From positions 1 to 64,000 of the forward strand of contig NZ_JAHESC010000025.1 in NCBI RefSeq assembly GCF_018598185.1: DNA of 64,000 nucleotides, read 5' to 3'. The notes under the pieces are model-generated. The model searched no databases. It was given only the letters and a program-made list of their open reading frames with translations, and was not told the origin of the DNA. Both the position numbers and the translations under genes were made by a program. Origin of the DNA: Dawidia soli. Its GTDB lineage: Bacteria; Bacteroidota; Bacteroidia; Cytophagales; Cyclobacteriaceae. Positions 33,538-42,530 of this stretch are shown here, piece after piece (position 1 is the first letter of the stretch; each line of letters opens with the position of its first letter).

Positions 33538-34665
33538 TTATAGGTCGCGGAATTTCTTTTGCTTCGATGTCTGCCAGAAATCTTCTGACTCGATCACCTT
33601 CCGGAATTTTTCGGCGCTGTTACCATCACCATAGTGCCCACAGGGCGGGAACCGTTTCTTCTCGAACGCCCGGGCAATCGTATCCAGAATCGCGGCCTTG
33701 TCAAAGTCTACGTTAAAAATGGACTCGTATTGCAGACGATTGTTCTGCCGGGTGCCGATATTGACAGTAGGTACTCCGTAAACGGGCGCCTCATGAATAC
33801 CGGCGCTCGAGTTGCCTATGATGAAGTCAGTATGTCGAAGCAACGTCAGGAAATATTCGAATCGCAGCGACGGAAAGATCTTGATGCGCGGCTGATTCTT
33901 GAGACGCTCATACGCACGAAAGATCTCGGCAGATCCCAGGTCGTTATTGGGATAGATCAGAATATAATTCTGCTCGCTCGCCAGCACAGCATCGGCAAAA
34001 ATGGTGGCATTCTCGTACTGCTTGTCGATCTCTGTTGTGACCGGGTGTAACATCGCGATCGCATAACTGTCGAACGATATATCATACCGTTTTTTTGCTT
34101 CCGGCAACGATGGTAACGTGTCTGACAGCATGATATCGACGTCGGGCGAGCCGATGCGAAAGATACTCCCGCCGTTCTCCCCCAGCTGCTGCAGGCGTTT
34201 TTCGGCAACCGTGCTGGCCACGAAATGCATGTGCGAGAGCTTGGACGTGGCGTGGCGAAGCAGATCGTCAATCGTGCCCGAAACCTCTCCACCCTCGACG
34301 TGTGCTACCAGCGTATTGCGAAGGGCGCCGACAATGGCGCCCGCCAGAGCCTCTATGCGGTCGCCATGGATCACGATCAGGTCCATGTGATATTCGTGCA
34401 AAAACCGTGTAAGCCCCGTGATGGTGTTGGCCAGTACGATTTCCATCGACTCGCCTTCCATCTGGTTTACGTACATGAACAGGTTATCGAAACCGGCACG
34501 CTTGATCTCCATGATGGTATTGCCATATTTTGACAGCATATGCATGCCCGTTCCGAAGATCATATAATCGTAATCCGGGTGATCCTGCACGGCCTTGATC
34601 AACGGCTTGAGTTTCCCGAAGTCGGCACGCGTGCCGGTAATAAACAGGATTCTTTTTTTAATCAT
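33538..34665 (-). CDS. neuC: UDP-N-acetyl sugar 2-epimerase, hydrolysing (NeuC/LegG)
   Basis: The product is 375 residues from ATG 34665 (a GTG one codon earlier is in frame). It has the WecB/NeuC fold signatures: ILFITGTRADFGKLKPLI, DLIVIHGDRIEALAGA, LVAHVEGGEVSGTIDDLLRH (start near residue 120) and FIIGNSSAGIHEAPVYGVPT. In this subfamily UDP is released, giving ManNAc or, for LegG, 2,4-diacetamido-6-deoxymannose. Since the operon also carries PglF/E/D-like enzymes, the LegG reaction is plausible. It lies 6 bases after neuB. Confidence 0.93.
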   Translation of the reverse strand: MIKKRILFITGTRADFGKLKPLIKAVQDHPDYDYMIFGTGMHMLSKYGNTIMEIKRAGFDNLFMYVNQMEGESMEIVLANTITGLTRFLHEYHMDLIVIHGDRIEALAGAIVGALRNTLVAHVEGGEVSGTIDDLLRHATSKLSHMHFVASTVAEKRLQQLGENGGSIFRIGSPDVDIMLSDTLPSLPEAKKRYDISFDSYAIAMLHPVTTEIDKQYENATIFADAVLASEQNYILIYPNNDLGSAEIFRAYERLKNQPRIKIFPSLRFEYFLTLLRHTDFIIGNSSAGIHEAPVYGVPTVNIGTRQNNRLQYESIFNVDFDKAAILDTIARAFEKKRFPPCGHYGDGNSAEKFRKVIESEDFWQTSKQKKFRDL

Positions 34666-34671
34666 CACAAT

Positions 34672-35712
34672 TTAATCCAGGTCACTCCACTTCAGGTGCA
34701 CGTCGTTGGCGACGTCGTTCTTGACACGTTTCCCTATCAGGGACTCATAGTGCTCTGCCAGGATTTCACCCGTGCCCGGACGTTTCACCCAAATGTTTTC
34801 TTTCGTCAGAATGTCGCCCTTCTTGAGTTCGCTGATCGACACGACAGAAGCATAGGCAAAGTCAATCGTCGGCTGCTCTTCCTTCACGAAAGATTTTTCG
34901 CCGCCGCGCTCCTGCTTCAGGATCTTCGAACCCTCGATAAGCTCGGCCATAGCCTTCGGGTCCATCGAGCAAACAATGTCCGGGCCTGGACGGTCCATGC
35001 GGTCCGTGAAGTGACGCTCCAGAACGGACGCGCCGAGCGCCACGGCGCCGAGACATGCCAGGTTGTTTACCGTGTGGTCGGAAAGCCCTACCACCGCATC
35101 GGGAAACTCCTTCGCCAGCTGGTCCATCGCCCCCAGACGTACCAGGTGCGGCGGCGTAGGATAAATGTTCGTGCAATGCAATAACGCAAATGGCACCTTG
35201 TGTTTGCGGAAAATTGCAACGGCCTTGCGGATGCTGTCGATGCCGTTCATACCGGTGCTCAGGATGATAGGCTTTCCAAATTGTGCGATATGGTCCAGCA
35301 GCGGGTAGTTGTTGCACTCGCCCGAACCGATTTTATAGGCCGGCACGTCAAATTTCCGCAAGCGTTCGGCCGCCGCGCGCGAAAAAGGCGTGCTGATGAA
35401 GATCATTCCCTTTGACTGCACGTATTCCATTAGCTTGCGCTCGTCTTCTTCGTTCAGCGCGCAGCGTTTCATGATCTCGTAAATGGAGACGTCGGCGTTG
35501 CCCGGGATTACTTTCTTTGCGTCGGCCGACATTTCATCTTCAACGATGTGAGTCTGGTGTTTAATGATCTCGGCGCCCGCGCGATGGGCCGCATCGACCA
35601 TTTCGAACGCGGTCTGCAGCGACCCTTCGTGATTGATACCTATTTCTGCAATAACCACAGGGTCATAATCATACCCGATTTTCCGGCCCCGGATTTCAAA
35701 GAAAGGATGCAT
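34672..35712 (-). CDS. neuB: N-acetylneuraminate/legionaminate synthase
   Basis: A 346-residue NeuB-family enzyme that condenses PEP with a mannosamine-type sugar. The TIM barrel has [20 protein letters not shown] near the N-terminus, [43 protein letters not shown] and the metal/active-site region [11 protein letters not shown]-terminal antifreeze-like SAF domain begins near residue 285 ([20 protein letters not shown]), as in true NeuB. It is the first gene of the neuB-neuC-neuA trio. Confidence 0.95.
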   Translation of the reverse strand: MHPFFEIRGRKIGYDYDPVVIAEIGINHEGSLQTAFEMVDAAHRAGAEIIKHQTHIVEDEMSADAKKVIPGNADVSIYEIMKRCALNEEDERKLMEYVQSKGMIFISTPFSRAAAERLRKFDVPAYKIGSGECNNYPLLDHIAQFGKPIILSTGMNGIDSIRKAVAIFRKHKVPFALLHCTNIYPTPPHLVRLGAMDQLAKEFPDAVVGLSDHTVNNLACLGAVALGASVLERHFTDRMDRPGPDIVCSMDPKAMAELIEGSKILKQERGGEKSFVKEEQPTIDFAYASVVSISELKKGDILTKENIWVKRPGTGEILAEHYESLIGKRVKNDVANDVHLKWSDLD

Positions 35713-35738
35713 ATAGTTTGTTTATATATTTTGCGTAA

Positions 35739-37538
35739 TTAAAATTCTTGTAATTCGACCATGCGCTTGAAGCGCGCCGACCGCTCGAGCATTTCCGAGA
35801 AGCTCCCCGAGGCTGCAACCTTACCTTTCTCCAACAGGTAGATCGCGTCGGCATTCTTGATCGTCGACAAGCGGTGCGCGATGATCACGATAGTATAACG
35901 ACCGTGAAGCATTTCGATGTTGCCCTGGATAATCTTTTCGGTTTCCGAGTCCAGTGCAGAGGTCGCCTCGTCAAGAAGAAGCACCTCGGCCGCCTTATAC
36001 AGTTCGCGTGCAATGGAAATGCGCTGTTTCTGTCCGCCGGATATCAGTATGCCGTTGTCGCCCAGGTTGGTCTTTTCCTTCTCTGGCAGGCTCGACAGAA
36101 ATGTCGTCAGCGAAGCCAACTCGATAATCTGCCAGAAGCGCGAGAGATTGGCCTCCGTCGACTCAGCCCAGAAGGTGACGTTGTTGTAGATGTTATCATT
36201 AAAAATCACCGGCTCTTGCGAGATGTACCCGATCTTGCTGCGGAAGCTGTCCAGGTTGTACTGCTGCAACGACATGTCATCCAGCAGGATCTCTCCCTCG
36301 TCGGGTTTGATCAACCCGGCAATCATATTCGCCAGGGTAGTTTTGCCCGAACCGCTCTCGCCAACCAGCGCGATGGTATGGTTCTTCGGAATATGCAGAT
36401 CGATATGTTGCAACACCGCATTGGCACCGTAGGAAAACGACACGTCGCGGATGGTAATGCCGCGCTGGATCGGCGGCGCAGCCACCGGCATCTGCACTTC
36501 CTGCATGCTTTCCATTTCTGTCAGCAGCGTCGCCACCGAATTCATCGAGCCGGTGTTCTGAATGAAATACTGCCAGTGATTCTGAATAACCATCAGGTAG
36601 GTGAGCGACCGGTAGAACAATAACAAGCTAAGCAAGATGGTGGACAGGTTTGCCCCCATCAGCTTCAGTTGAGCCTGAATGACAAGCACGACGATCACGA
36701 TGATGATCGGTTCTTTGATACTGTTAGTGATTGAGCTATAAGTACCCGTCTTCCGCGATAGCAACTCTGACTCCCGAATCACTCCTTTGAGCTTCTGGGC
36801 GAATACAGCAAAGTAGTTCGTTGACTTCAGGTACTTGAAATTAAAAACCGCCTGCACCAGAAAGCTGTTGAAGCTGTTCCCTTTGCGCGATATTTCAAGA
36901 GAAATGCGCTTGGTCGAGTTGTAAATCTTGCGGTACAGGAAGTTCGACAGGCCGGCTCCAATAGCTACCAGGAACGCGAACTGGTAATTGGCCATGAAGG
37001 CCAGGAATACATACGTGCCCAGCATGACCACCGATTGGGCCGCATTGAAATAATTATTCATGCCCTGATACAGGCGTTGCACTTCGCTGGTAAGCGTATT
37101 GTGTACGCGACCGGCATCGAGGCTCAGAAAGCCCCGATAGCTGAGGTGCTGCAGATCGTCCACCAGACGATAACGAACCGTACGCATAAACGTATGCCGG
37201 ATGTGCACCTGGTATTTCAGTTGTGCGAACTTGACCGCACCCTTGACTACAAATACGATCACCAGCACCGCCAGCACCGTGTCGACGGTAATGTCAAAGC
37301 CCAGACCCGTGATGGCATCGGTCAGGTAATGCAATCCCCCCATCGTCTCCTCCTGCGACGCGCTCACACGCTCACCGTCACCTACGGCTTGCAGCAGCGG
37401 CATGAACATCGCTAGTCCCATACCATCCAGGAAACTGATGAGAATACTTAGCACCAGGTTCAGGATCAACCTGTTACCCAATACGCTGTAGTAAAATGAA
37501 AAATACCCTAAGAAATTATTATTAAACTTAAGCTTCAT
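35739..37538 (-). CDS. ABC transporter, fused permease-ATPase (PglK/MsbA-like lipid-linked glycan flippase)
   Basis: The product is 599 residues: six membrane segments in residues 1-330, then the ATPase domain. Walker A is GESGSGKTTLAN near 394-405, the Q-loop is IGYISQEPVIFNDN, the signature is ISGGQKQRISIARELYK, Walker B is EVLLLDEATSALDSE, and the H-loop is IAHRLSTIKNAD. In a locus with PglC-, PglD- and PglF-like proteins the natural comparison is PglK, which flips undecaprenyl-linked glycan. No MATE-type Wzx is seen, so this is the likely flippase. An MsbA role is unlikely here. Confidence 0.9.
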   Translation of the reverse strand: MKLKFNNNFLGYFSFYYSVLGNRLILNLVLSILISFLDGMGLAMFMPLLQAVGDGERVSASQEETMGGLHYLTDAITGLGFDITVDTVLAVLVIVFVVKGAVKFAQLKYQVHIRHTFMRTVRYRLVDDLQHLSYRGFLSLDAGRVHNTLTSEVQRLYQGMNNYFNAAQSVVMLGTYVFLAFMANYQFAFLVAIGAGLSNFLYRKIYNSTKRISLEISRKGNSFNSFLVQAVFNFKYLKSTNYFAVFAQKLKGVIRESELLSRKTGTYSSITNSIKEPIIIVIVVLVIQAQLKLMGANLSTILLSLLLFYRSLTYLMVIQNHWQYFIQNTGSMNSVATLLTEMESMQEVQMPVAAPPIQRGITIRDVSFSYGANAVLQHIDLHIPKNHTIALVGESGSGKTTLANMIAGLIKPDEGEILLDDMSLQQYNLDSFRSKIGYISQEPVIFNDNIYNNVTFWAESTEANLSRFWQIIELASLTTFLSSLPEKEKTNLGDNGILISGGQKQRISIARELYKAAEVLLLDEATSALDSETEKIIQGNIEMLHGRYTIVIIAHRLSTIKNADAIYLLEKGKVAASGSFSEMLERSARFKRMVELQEF

Positions 37539-37539
37539 G

Positions 37540-38628
37540 TCACTTCTTTCTTATCAATTCCACCGGGCTAGCGGGTGCATCCAGCAACCCAAACCGGCTT
37601 TTATCTACGTATTTCGCGAGTGTATGTTCGCCACGCCCGCACAATGTGCGTATCAGGCGCAGATAAGCCACCTCCGACCCATGAAAACCATCGACCGCCT
37701 CGTGATCCGTGGCGTCTAGTTCCTTGAGAGACGAAAAATTGTGTACCCGCAAACGATGGCGTTGCATGGCGGAATCCAACTTCAGTAAGTAATCATACTT
37801 GCCAGATGTCACCATCCGTTGGTATATCTGATCCGGATATGGTGGAAAAAACATCACCAACGCAATACCATTCTTCTCACAATACATTACAAATCTCTGC
37901 AATACATTGATCGCTTCCGGGTTCACCTGGTAACACCATTCAAATTTGTTAATTCCGCGTTTAATTCGTTTCTCAACATCGACAAACGAAACCGTATCGC
38001 CACGAAATACCTTTTCAACGGTCTTTCCATATCTATAACTTCCGTCATAACGAAACCCGTTGCCGTTCATGATGGCATTCAACCCTATATGCTCGGACGT
38101 ATGCCACAATTTTGCAAGATCTATTTTACCGTCGTATAGATCAGTATAGACCTTTTTCAACGAGTTGGTGAAAAGCTGCGTCGCATGACGCGTGCGATTG
38201 TAACGACACGGATCACGCATATCGTCCCAATTGGCGTTGAAGAAGTTCTGGTCAAGCGATAACAAAATAAACGCCGGACGATAGTTGGCACGCTTGAATT
38301 CCTCACTCAGGCAGTTTAGGTCCCCGATATCGGCAATGACCCCTCCGCCGTTGAAAAATTTTACGTCTTGCTGAAAGAAAAAGTGTCGCACCTGCATGAT
38401 GCGAGATGTACCGAGCGCCAACACCTCGGGCTTCCGGTACAAAATCTGTTGCAGTTTGTAATCGCGCGCCTGGTCACTGTACGCAAGGCCGAGAATTTCG
38501 CCAGAAGCTATGTTCCTTTCTGAAAAATCATCCAGTTCACCTGAAATTTCCAGTACGGCATACGGCACCAGCAAAAACAGCGCGATTGGCAGCGCATACA
38601 GCAACGTCTTGAAAATGAACGATTTCAT
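37540..38628 (-). CDS. Membrane-anchored SGNH-like protein, partner of MBOAT (module 2)
   Basis: A 362-residue protein: N-terminal anchor (FKTLLYALPIALFLLVPYAVL), then a periplasmic domain. The nucleophile motif is LALGTSRIMQVR (Ser75; Thr replaces the Asp of GDS), and the C-terminal DxxH is Asp313-Gly-Phe-His316 in DGFHGSE. It is not obviously similar to the module 1 partner outside these motifs. It shares one base with the MBOAT gene, and part of it is unusually AT-rich (46 G/C in the 120 bases 37861-37980), which hints at separate origin. Confidence 0.75.
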   Translation of the reverse strand: MKSFIFKTLLYALPIALFLLVPYAVLEISGELDDFSERNIASGEILGLAYSDQARDYKLQQILYRKPEVLALGTSRIMQVRHFFFQQDVKFFNGGGVIADIGDLNCLSEEFKRANYRPAFILLSLDQNFFNANWDDMRDPCRYNRTRHATQLFTNSLKKVYTDLYDGKIDLAKLWHTSEHIGLNAIMNGNGFRYDGSYRYGKTVEKVFRGDTVSFVDVEKRIKRGINKFEWCYQVNPEAINVLQRFVMYCEKNGIALVMFFPPYPDQIYQRMVTSGKYDYLLKLDSAMQRHRLRVHNFSSLKELDATDHEAVDGFHGSEVAYLRLIRTLCGRGEHTLAKYVDKSRFGLLDAPASPVELIRKK

Positions 38629-40049
38629 TAAAATTGAAAATAGATAAACTCCTCACTACCAAAAGCCCCAAAGAAAATAATCAGCAGCACCAGGCTATAG
38701 TACAGTGCAAACCGCGTCACCGCGTTGGTTCGTTGCAGGAATTGGGGCAATCCGTTTCGGAAGAGCCATTCCAGCACCACGAAAATGCCCATTATACCAA
38801 CCAACCGCATATCGAGCTTCGTTACATGCTGCCCCCAAAACGAGTGCGTGAAAATTCCCTGGATGTACCCTATGGCCTGCGTCATACTTTCCGATCGGAA
38901 GAATATCCAGGCAAAGCATGTCAGTGCAAACGTCGTCATTACCTGGAACAACTCACGCGGCGACGGCAGCAACCGTCCGGCGGCAATCGTATCGGTATTG
39001 CGGCGATTATTGCCCGTCAGTAACAAGGGCAGAAAATACAAGCCATTGAGCGCTCCCCACACAATAAATGTCCAGTTTGCCCCATGCCAGAAGCCGCTTA
39101 TCAAAAATACGATCATCGTGTTCCTCACCGCTTTCATTCGACTAACCTTACTGCCGCCCAGCGGAATGTAAATGTAGTCGCGAAACCAGGTCGTAAGTGA
39201 AATGTGCCATCTACGCCAGAACTCGGCGATATCGCGGGCGAAGTAGGGAGTCCGGAAATTGACCAGCAATTCGATACCGAACAATTTGGCGGTGCCGATG
39301 GCGATATCCGAATACCCCGAAAAGTCACCGTAGATCTGGAACGCAAAAAAGACCGTTCCTATAATGAGTTCCGAGCCTGTGGCCACTTCATAGTGATTAA
39401 AGACCTGGTTGACCACCAGCGCACAGTTGTCGGCAATCACTACTTTCTTGAAAAGGCCCCACAGGATGAGGCGCAGGCCCTCTACCGATTGTGTATAATT
39501 AAATGACCGGTCGCGTGTGATCTGCGGCAGCAAGTGCGTTGCCCGCTCAATGGGCCCAGCCACGAGCAACGGAAAGAAGCTGACGAACAATGAATAGTCC
39601 ACAAAACTTTTGATCGGCGTAGCCTGTCCACGATAAATATCGATGACGTACGACATGCCGTGAAAAGTATAGAAGGAGATGCCTACCGGCAACAAGACTT
39701 CCAATAGAACGGGGTTCATGTGGAGGCCAAAGGATTCGAGCAGAATGCGTGCAGAGTCGGAAAAGAAATTGAAGTATTTGAAGAAGAACAGAACGGCCAG
39801 GTTGTTAAAAATACTGAGCCACAAAAACAGTTTTTTACGGTTCTTCGAATTATAGATCCACAGCCCAAAACTATAGTCGATCAGCGTGGACAGCATCAGC
39901 AGGAACAGGAAACGCCAGTCCCACCAAGCGTAAAAAACATAACTGACAATCCAAAGCAAGTTATTCTGCAGCCGTCGCTCGCGTAATACCCAATATAGGG
40001 TGTACACCACCATTAGGAAGACCGCAAATTCAAGTGAGTTAAACAGCAT
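38628..40049 (-). CDS. MBOAT family O-acyltransferase (AlgI-like), module 2
   Basis: A 473-residue polytopic protein, paralogous to the one at 22454-23875 and of identical length. It has MLFNSLEFAVFL, FYAWWDWRFLFLLMLSTLIDY, FFKYFNFF, LPVGISFYTFHGMSYVIDIY, AGPIERATHLLPQ, IYGDFSGYSDIAIG and FWRRWHISLTTWFRDYIYIP. The catalytic histidine is His322 in ISGFWHGANW. Together with the SGNH protein it should acylate the glycan in the periplasm. Confidence 0.94.
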   Translation of the reverse strand: MLFNSLEFAVFLMVVYTLYWVLRERRLQNNLLWIVSYVFYAWWDWRFLFLLMLSTLIDYSFGLWIYNSKNRKKLFLWLSIFNNLAVLFFFKYFNFFSDSARILLESFGLHMNPVLLEVLLPVGISFYTFHGMSYVIDIYRGQATPIKSFVDYSLFVSFFPLLVAGPIERATHLLPQITRDRSFNYTQSVEGLRLILWGLFKKVVIADNCALVVNQVFNHYEVATGSELIIGTVFFAFQIYGDFSGYSDIAIGTAKLFGIELLVNFRTPYFARDIAEFWRRWHISLTTWFRDYIYIPLGGSKVSRMKAVRNTMIVFLISGFWHGANWTFIVWGALNGLYFLPLLLTGNNRRNTDTIAAGRLLPSPRELFQVMTTFALTCFAWIFFRSESMTQAIGYIQGIFTHSFWGQHVTKLDMRLVGIMGIFVVLEWLFRNGLPQFLQRTNAVTRFALYYSLVLLIIFFGAFGSEEFIYFQF

Positions 40050-40097
40050 ATACTCTGTAATATGACACTAATCGGTTATGCAACGCGAAGATCATTG

Positions 40098-42527
40098 CTA
40101 TTCGTGGTAATAGCCGTGATCTTTGCCCTTCGTCCTGCTGCGGTAGCCATAGCTCCCATACCCATACCCATAGCCATAGCCATACCCGTAGCCATAACCA
40201 CCGCCGTAACCGTATCCGAGACCGCTTTTCCGCAGGTCATTAAAGAGCACACTGATATTCATCAGCTTCCCTGTCAGGTAAAACTCATTCAGTGCATACA
40301 AGGCCTGCATCGGTGTATAGTTCTGGCGTACAACAAACAGAGTATGGTCAGCATATTTGGACAATACAAAGGCGTCGGTCACATAGCTCAGCGGTGGCGT
40401 ATCGACAATAATGAAGTCATATTCCTGGCGCAGCCTGCCGATCAGATCTTCCATCGACGCACGCAGCAGCAATTCGCTTGGGTTGGGGGGCATAGGTCCG
40501 CCCGCGATCAAGTAGAGATTATCGATGTTGCTCGCCTGAGTAATCTCTTCCAACGTGCTCATACCTGAAAGATATTGACTTAACCCCACGGCATTTAGCA
40601 GACCAAGCTCATCGAACAACTTCGGCTTACGCAAGTCAGCCCCTACCAACACCGTCCGCTTGCCTGCCAGAGCATACACCGAGGCGAGGTTAAGCGCCGT
40701 AAAAGACTTACCTTCCCCCGGAATGGAAGACGTTACCATAAATACCTGGCGCTCTTTGTTACCCGTAAAGTAATTGAGGTTCGATCGAAGCGCCCGAAAA
40801 GACTCGGCCATCGCCGAGCGTGGCTTATTGGCCACCACCAGGCGATCTTCCGCAGGATTATGCCCCACTCCACCGATGACCGGCACATCCGTCGCCCTTT
40901 CAATGTCCTCTTTGGACTGAATCCGGTTGTTGAGCAACTCCAGCAACACAAACACCAGGACGGGCAGCAACAACCCAGCAGCCAGGCCAAAGATATAATT
41001 CTGTGAGGGCTTAGGCGAGATCGCTCCACCGGCCATAGGGGGATTTACGACTACTATGTCAGACGTGGTCGAGGCCATAGACAAGCCCGCCTCCGTACGT
41101 TTCTGCAACAAGTACACGTAGAGGTTTTCCCGGAGAGAGTAATTACGCTGAATTTGCACCAGTTCACGCTCTGTACTGGGCAACTTAGCCAGCTGCTTTT
41201 CGACCAGCGCAATCTGATCATTGATAAACGCAATGTTTATTTGTTGTGTTTTTCGGCTGTTCTCAATTGTCTCCAGAATGCTCGATTTGATCTGGTCGAT
41301 CTCACGTACGGTGCTCTGATATCCCGGTACGTCCTGGTACTTTACTGCACCTCTCTTTTCAGAGCCCTGCGACATATGCAGGCGTGTACGAGCCTCGATC
41401 AGACGTGTGACCAGGCCGGAGATGACCGGGTCGGTAATACCAACGCTAGTCGGGGTAAAAATGCCGTCAAACTGATCCGATTGCAAAAGACGCGTGATGT
41501 AATTATAGTAGTTGTCAATGAGACGATACTGGAATTTCTGATCTTCAAAACCCGTTAGCTTCTCATAGAGGCGGTTAGTCTCGTCCTGTAGCTCGGTAAT
41601 GATATTGCGCCGCTTGAAACCCTCTACCTGATCTTCGAAATAGTCCAGCGAGTCGCCAATCACTAAAAGTTGATGATCCAGGAACTTGATGGCGCGCGAC
41701 GCCATATTGTTTTTCTTCTCAATATCATAGTTTTGGTAACGCTCAATAAAGCGTGTGAGGAAGTCGATCTCCTTTCGCGGCACCGGGCCGTTTACCTCCA
41801 GGTCGACGACGGAGGCGCCCTGCATTGCCCAATTGATCTTTAAACGGGAAGAATACGATTTGGCCAATACTAGCGGATCATTAAATCGTATCACAAACGT
41901 CTGATTTCTGATCTCAGAGATGTCTCCTTTTTTGCGGACAAATAAGCGAAAGCCATTTACCTGCACACTGTCGTCGAAGGATAGCGGAGCGTGGCGCTGT
42001 CGGGCATCATCATTAGACATGATCGGCTCCAGACTGTAGGTATTGTCGCTCGTCACCTTAAAGTAGCATGACAGTCCGTTGGCACTTTTACCAGTGGGCA
42101 ACACCCTCAGATCAACCGGGAAATTGTGGTTGTAATATTCCGTTGTTTTTATGTCGCCCTCCAGGTATAATGAAACATGGAAGCCCAGGCTTTCAACCAC
42201 CTCCTGCAGCAGTGGATACGACTTCATGATATAGATCTCATTGTAAAAATTCCGGTAGGGTGTCAACAGCTCGTTATTGTATAGGAACTTAGCACCGGCA
42301 TTCTCCTCGCTTTCGCGAATGATGATAGAAGCCTTCACGGGATAAATGCTGGTGCTATACCGGTTTACGAGATGCGCGATCGTCATCGCGATGGCCAGCG
42401 AAATGACAATGAGATACCAAAACCGCAGTGCCCGGTCGAGCACTCGCTTGAGATTTATCTGCACGCCGCCCTGGCTACGGCTTTTCTGTTCATCCGGAAA
42501 TTCGGGTATTGATGTAGACGCGCTCAA
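40098..42527 (-). CDS. wzc: Wzc-like polysaccharide co-polymerase and tyrosine autokinase
   Basis: An 809-residue BY-kinase. The N-terminal Wzz domain starts after the membrane helix FWYLIVISLAIAMTIAHLV (about 36-54), followed by a long periplasmic coiled coil and a second helix near residue 507 (YIFGLAAGLLLPVLVFVLL). The cytosolic kinase has Walker A SSIPGEGKS (600-608), Walker A' VLVGADLRKP (the first Asp of the DxD is Gly, common in Bacteroidota) and Walker B IIVDTPP (706-712). The tail (771-809) has 13 tyrosines, mostly as GY repeats, which are autophosphorylation sites in this family. It controls chain length and export with Wza, encoded directly upstream. Confidence 0.95.
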   Translation of the reverse strand: MSASTSIPEFPDEQKSRSQGGVQINLKRVLDRALRFWYLIVISLAIAMTIAHLVNRYSTSIYPVKASIIIRESEENAGAKFLYNNELLTPYRNFYNEIYIMKSYPLLQEVVESLGFHVSLYLEGDIKTTEYYNHNFPVDLRVLPTGKSANGLSCYFKVTSDNTYSLEPIMSNDDARQRHAPLSFDDSVQVNGFRLFVRKKGDISEIRNQTFVIRFNDPLVLAKSYSSRLKINWAMQGASVVDLEVNGPVPRKEIDFLTRFIERYQNYDIEKKNNMASRAIKFLDHQLLVIGDSLDYFEDQVEGFKRRNIITELQDETNRLYEKLTGFEDQKFQYRLIDNYYNYITRLLQSDQFDGIFTPTSVGITDPVISGLVTRLIEARTRLHMSQGSEKRGAVKYQDVPGYQSTVREIDQIKSSILETIENSRKTQQINIAFINDQIALVEKQLAKLPSTERELVQIQRNYSLRENLYVYLLQKRTEAGLSMASTTSDIVVVNPPMAGGAISPKPSQNYIFGLAAGLLLPVLVFVLLELLNNRIQSKEDIERATDVPVIGGVGHNPAEDRLVVANKPRSAMAESFRALRSNLNYFTGNKERQVFMVTSSIPGEGKSFTALNLASVYALAGKRTVLVGADLRKPKLFDELGLLNAVGLSQYLSGMSTLEEITQASNIDNLYLIAGGPMPPNPSELLLRASMEDLIGRLRQEYDFIIVDTPPLSYVTDAFVLSKYADHTLFVVRQNYTPMQALYALNEFYLTGKLMNISVLFNDLRKSGLGYGYGGGYGYGYGYGYGYGYGSYGYRSRTKGKDHGYYHE
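40143..40217 (-). repeat. Gly-Tyr codon repeat in the wzc tail
   Basis: In-frame alternation of Gly (GGC/GGG/GGT) and Tyr (TAT/TAC) codons, seen on the + strand as repeated CCATAC and CCATAG units. It includes seven Tyr-Gly units in a row near 40155-40196. It encodes the phosphorylatable tyrosine cluster. The short tandem unit could expand or shrink by slippage without frameshift, because the unit is 6 bases. Confidence 0.85.
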
Positions 42528-42530
42528 AGT

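Noticed and set aside
35739-37538. Calling the ABC exporter MsbA
   Set aside because: Fold and motifs cannot separate MsbA from PglK, but the glycan operon context favours a glycan flippase.
40143-40217. Short tandem repeats considered as a CRISPR or non-coding minisatellite
   Set aside because: The unit is 6 bases, in frame within wzc, and encodes the tyrosine cluster; there are no spacers.
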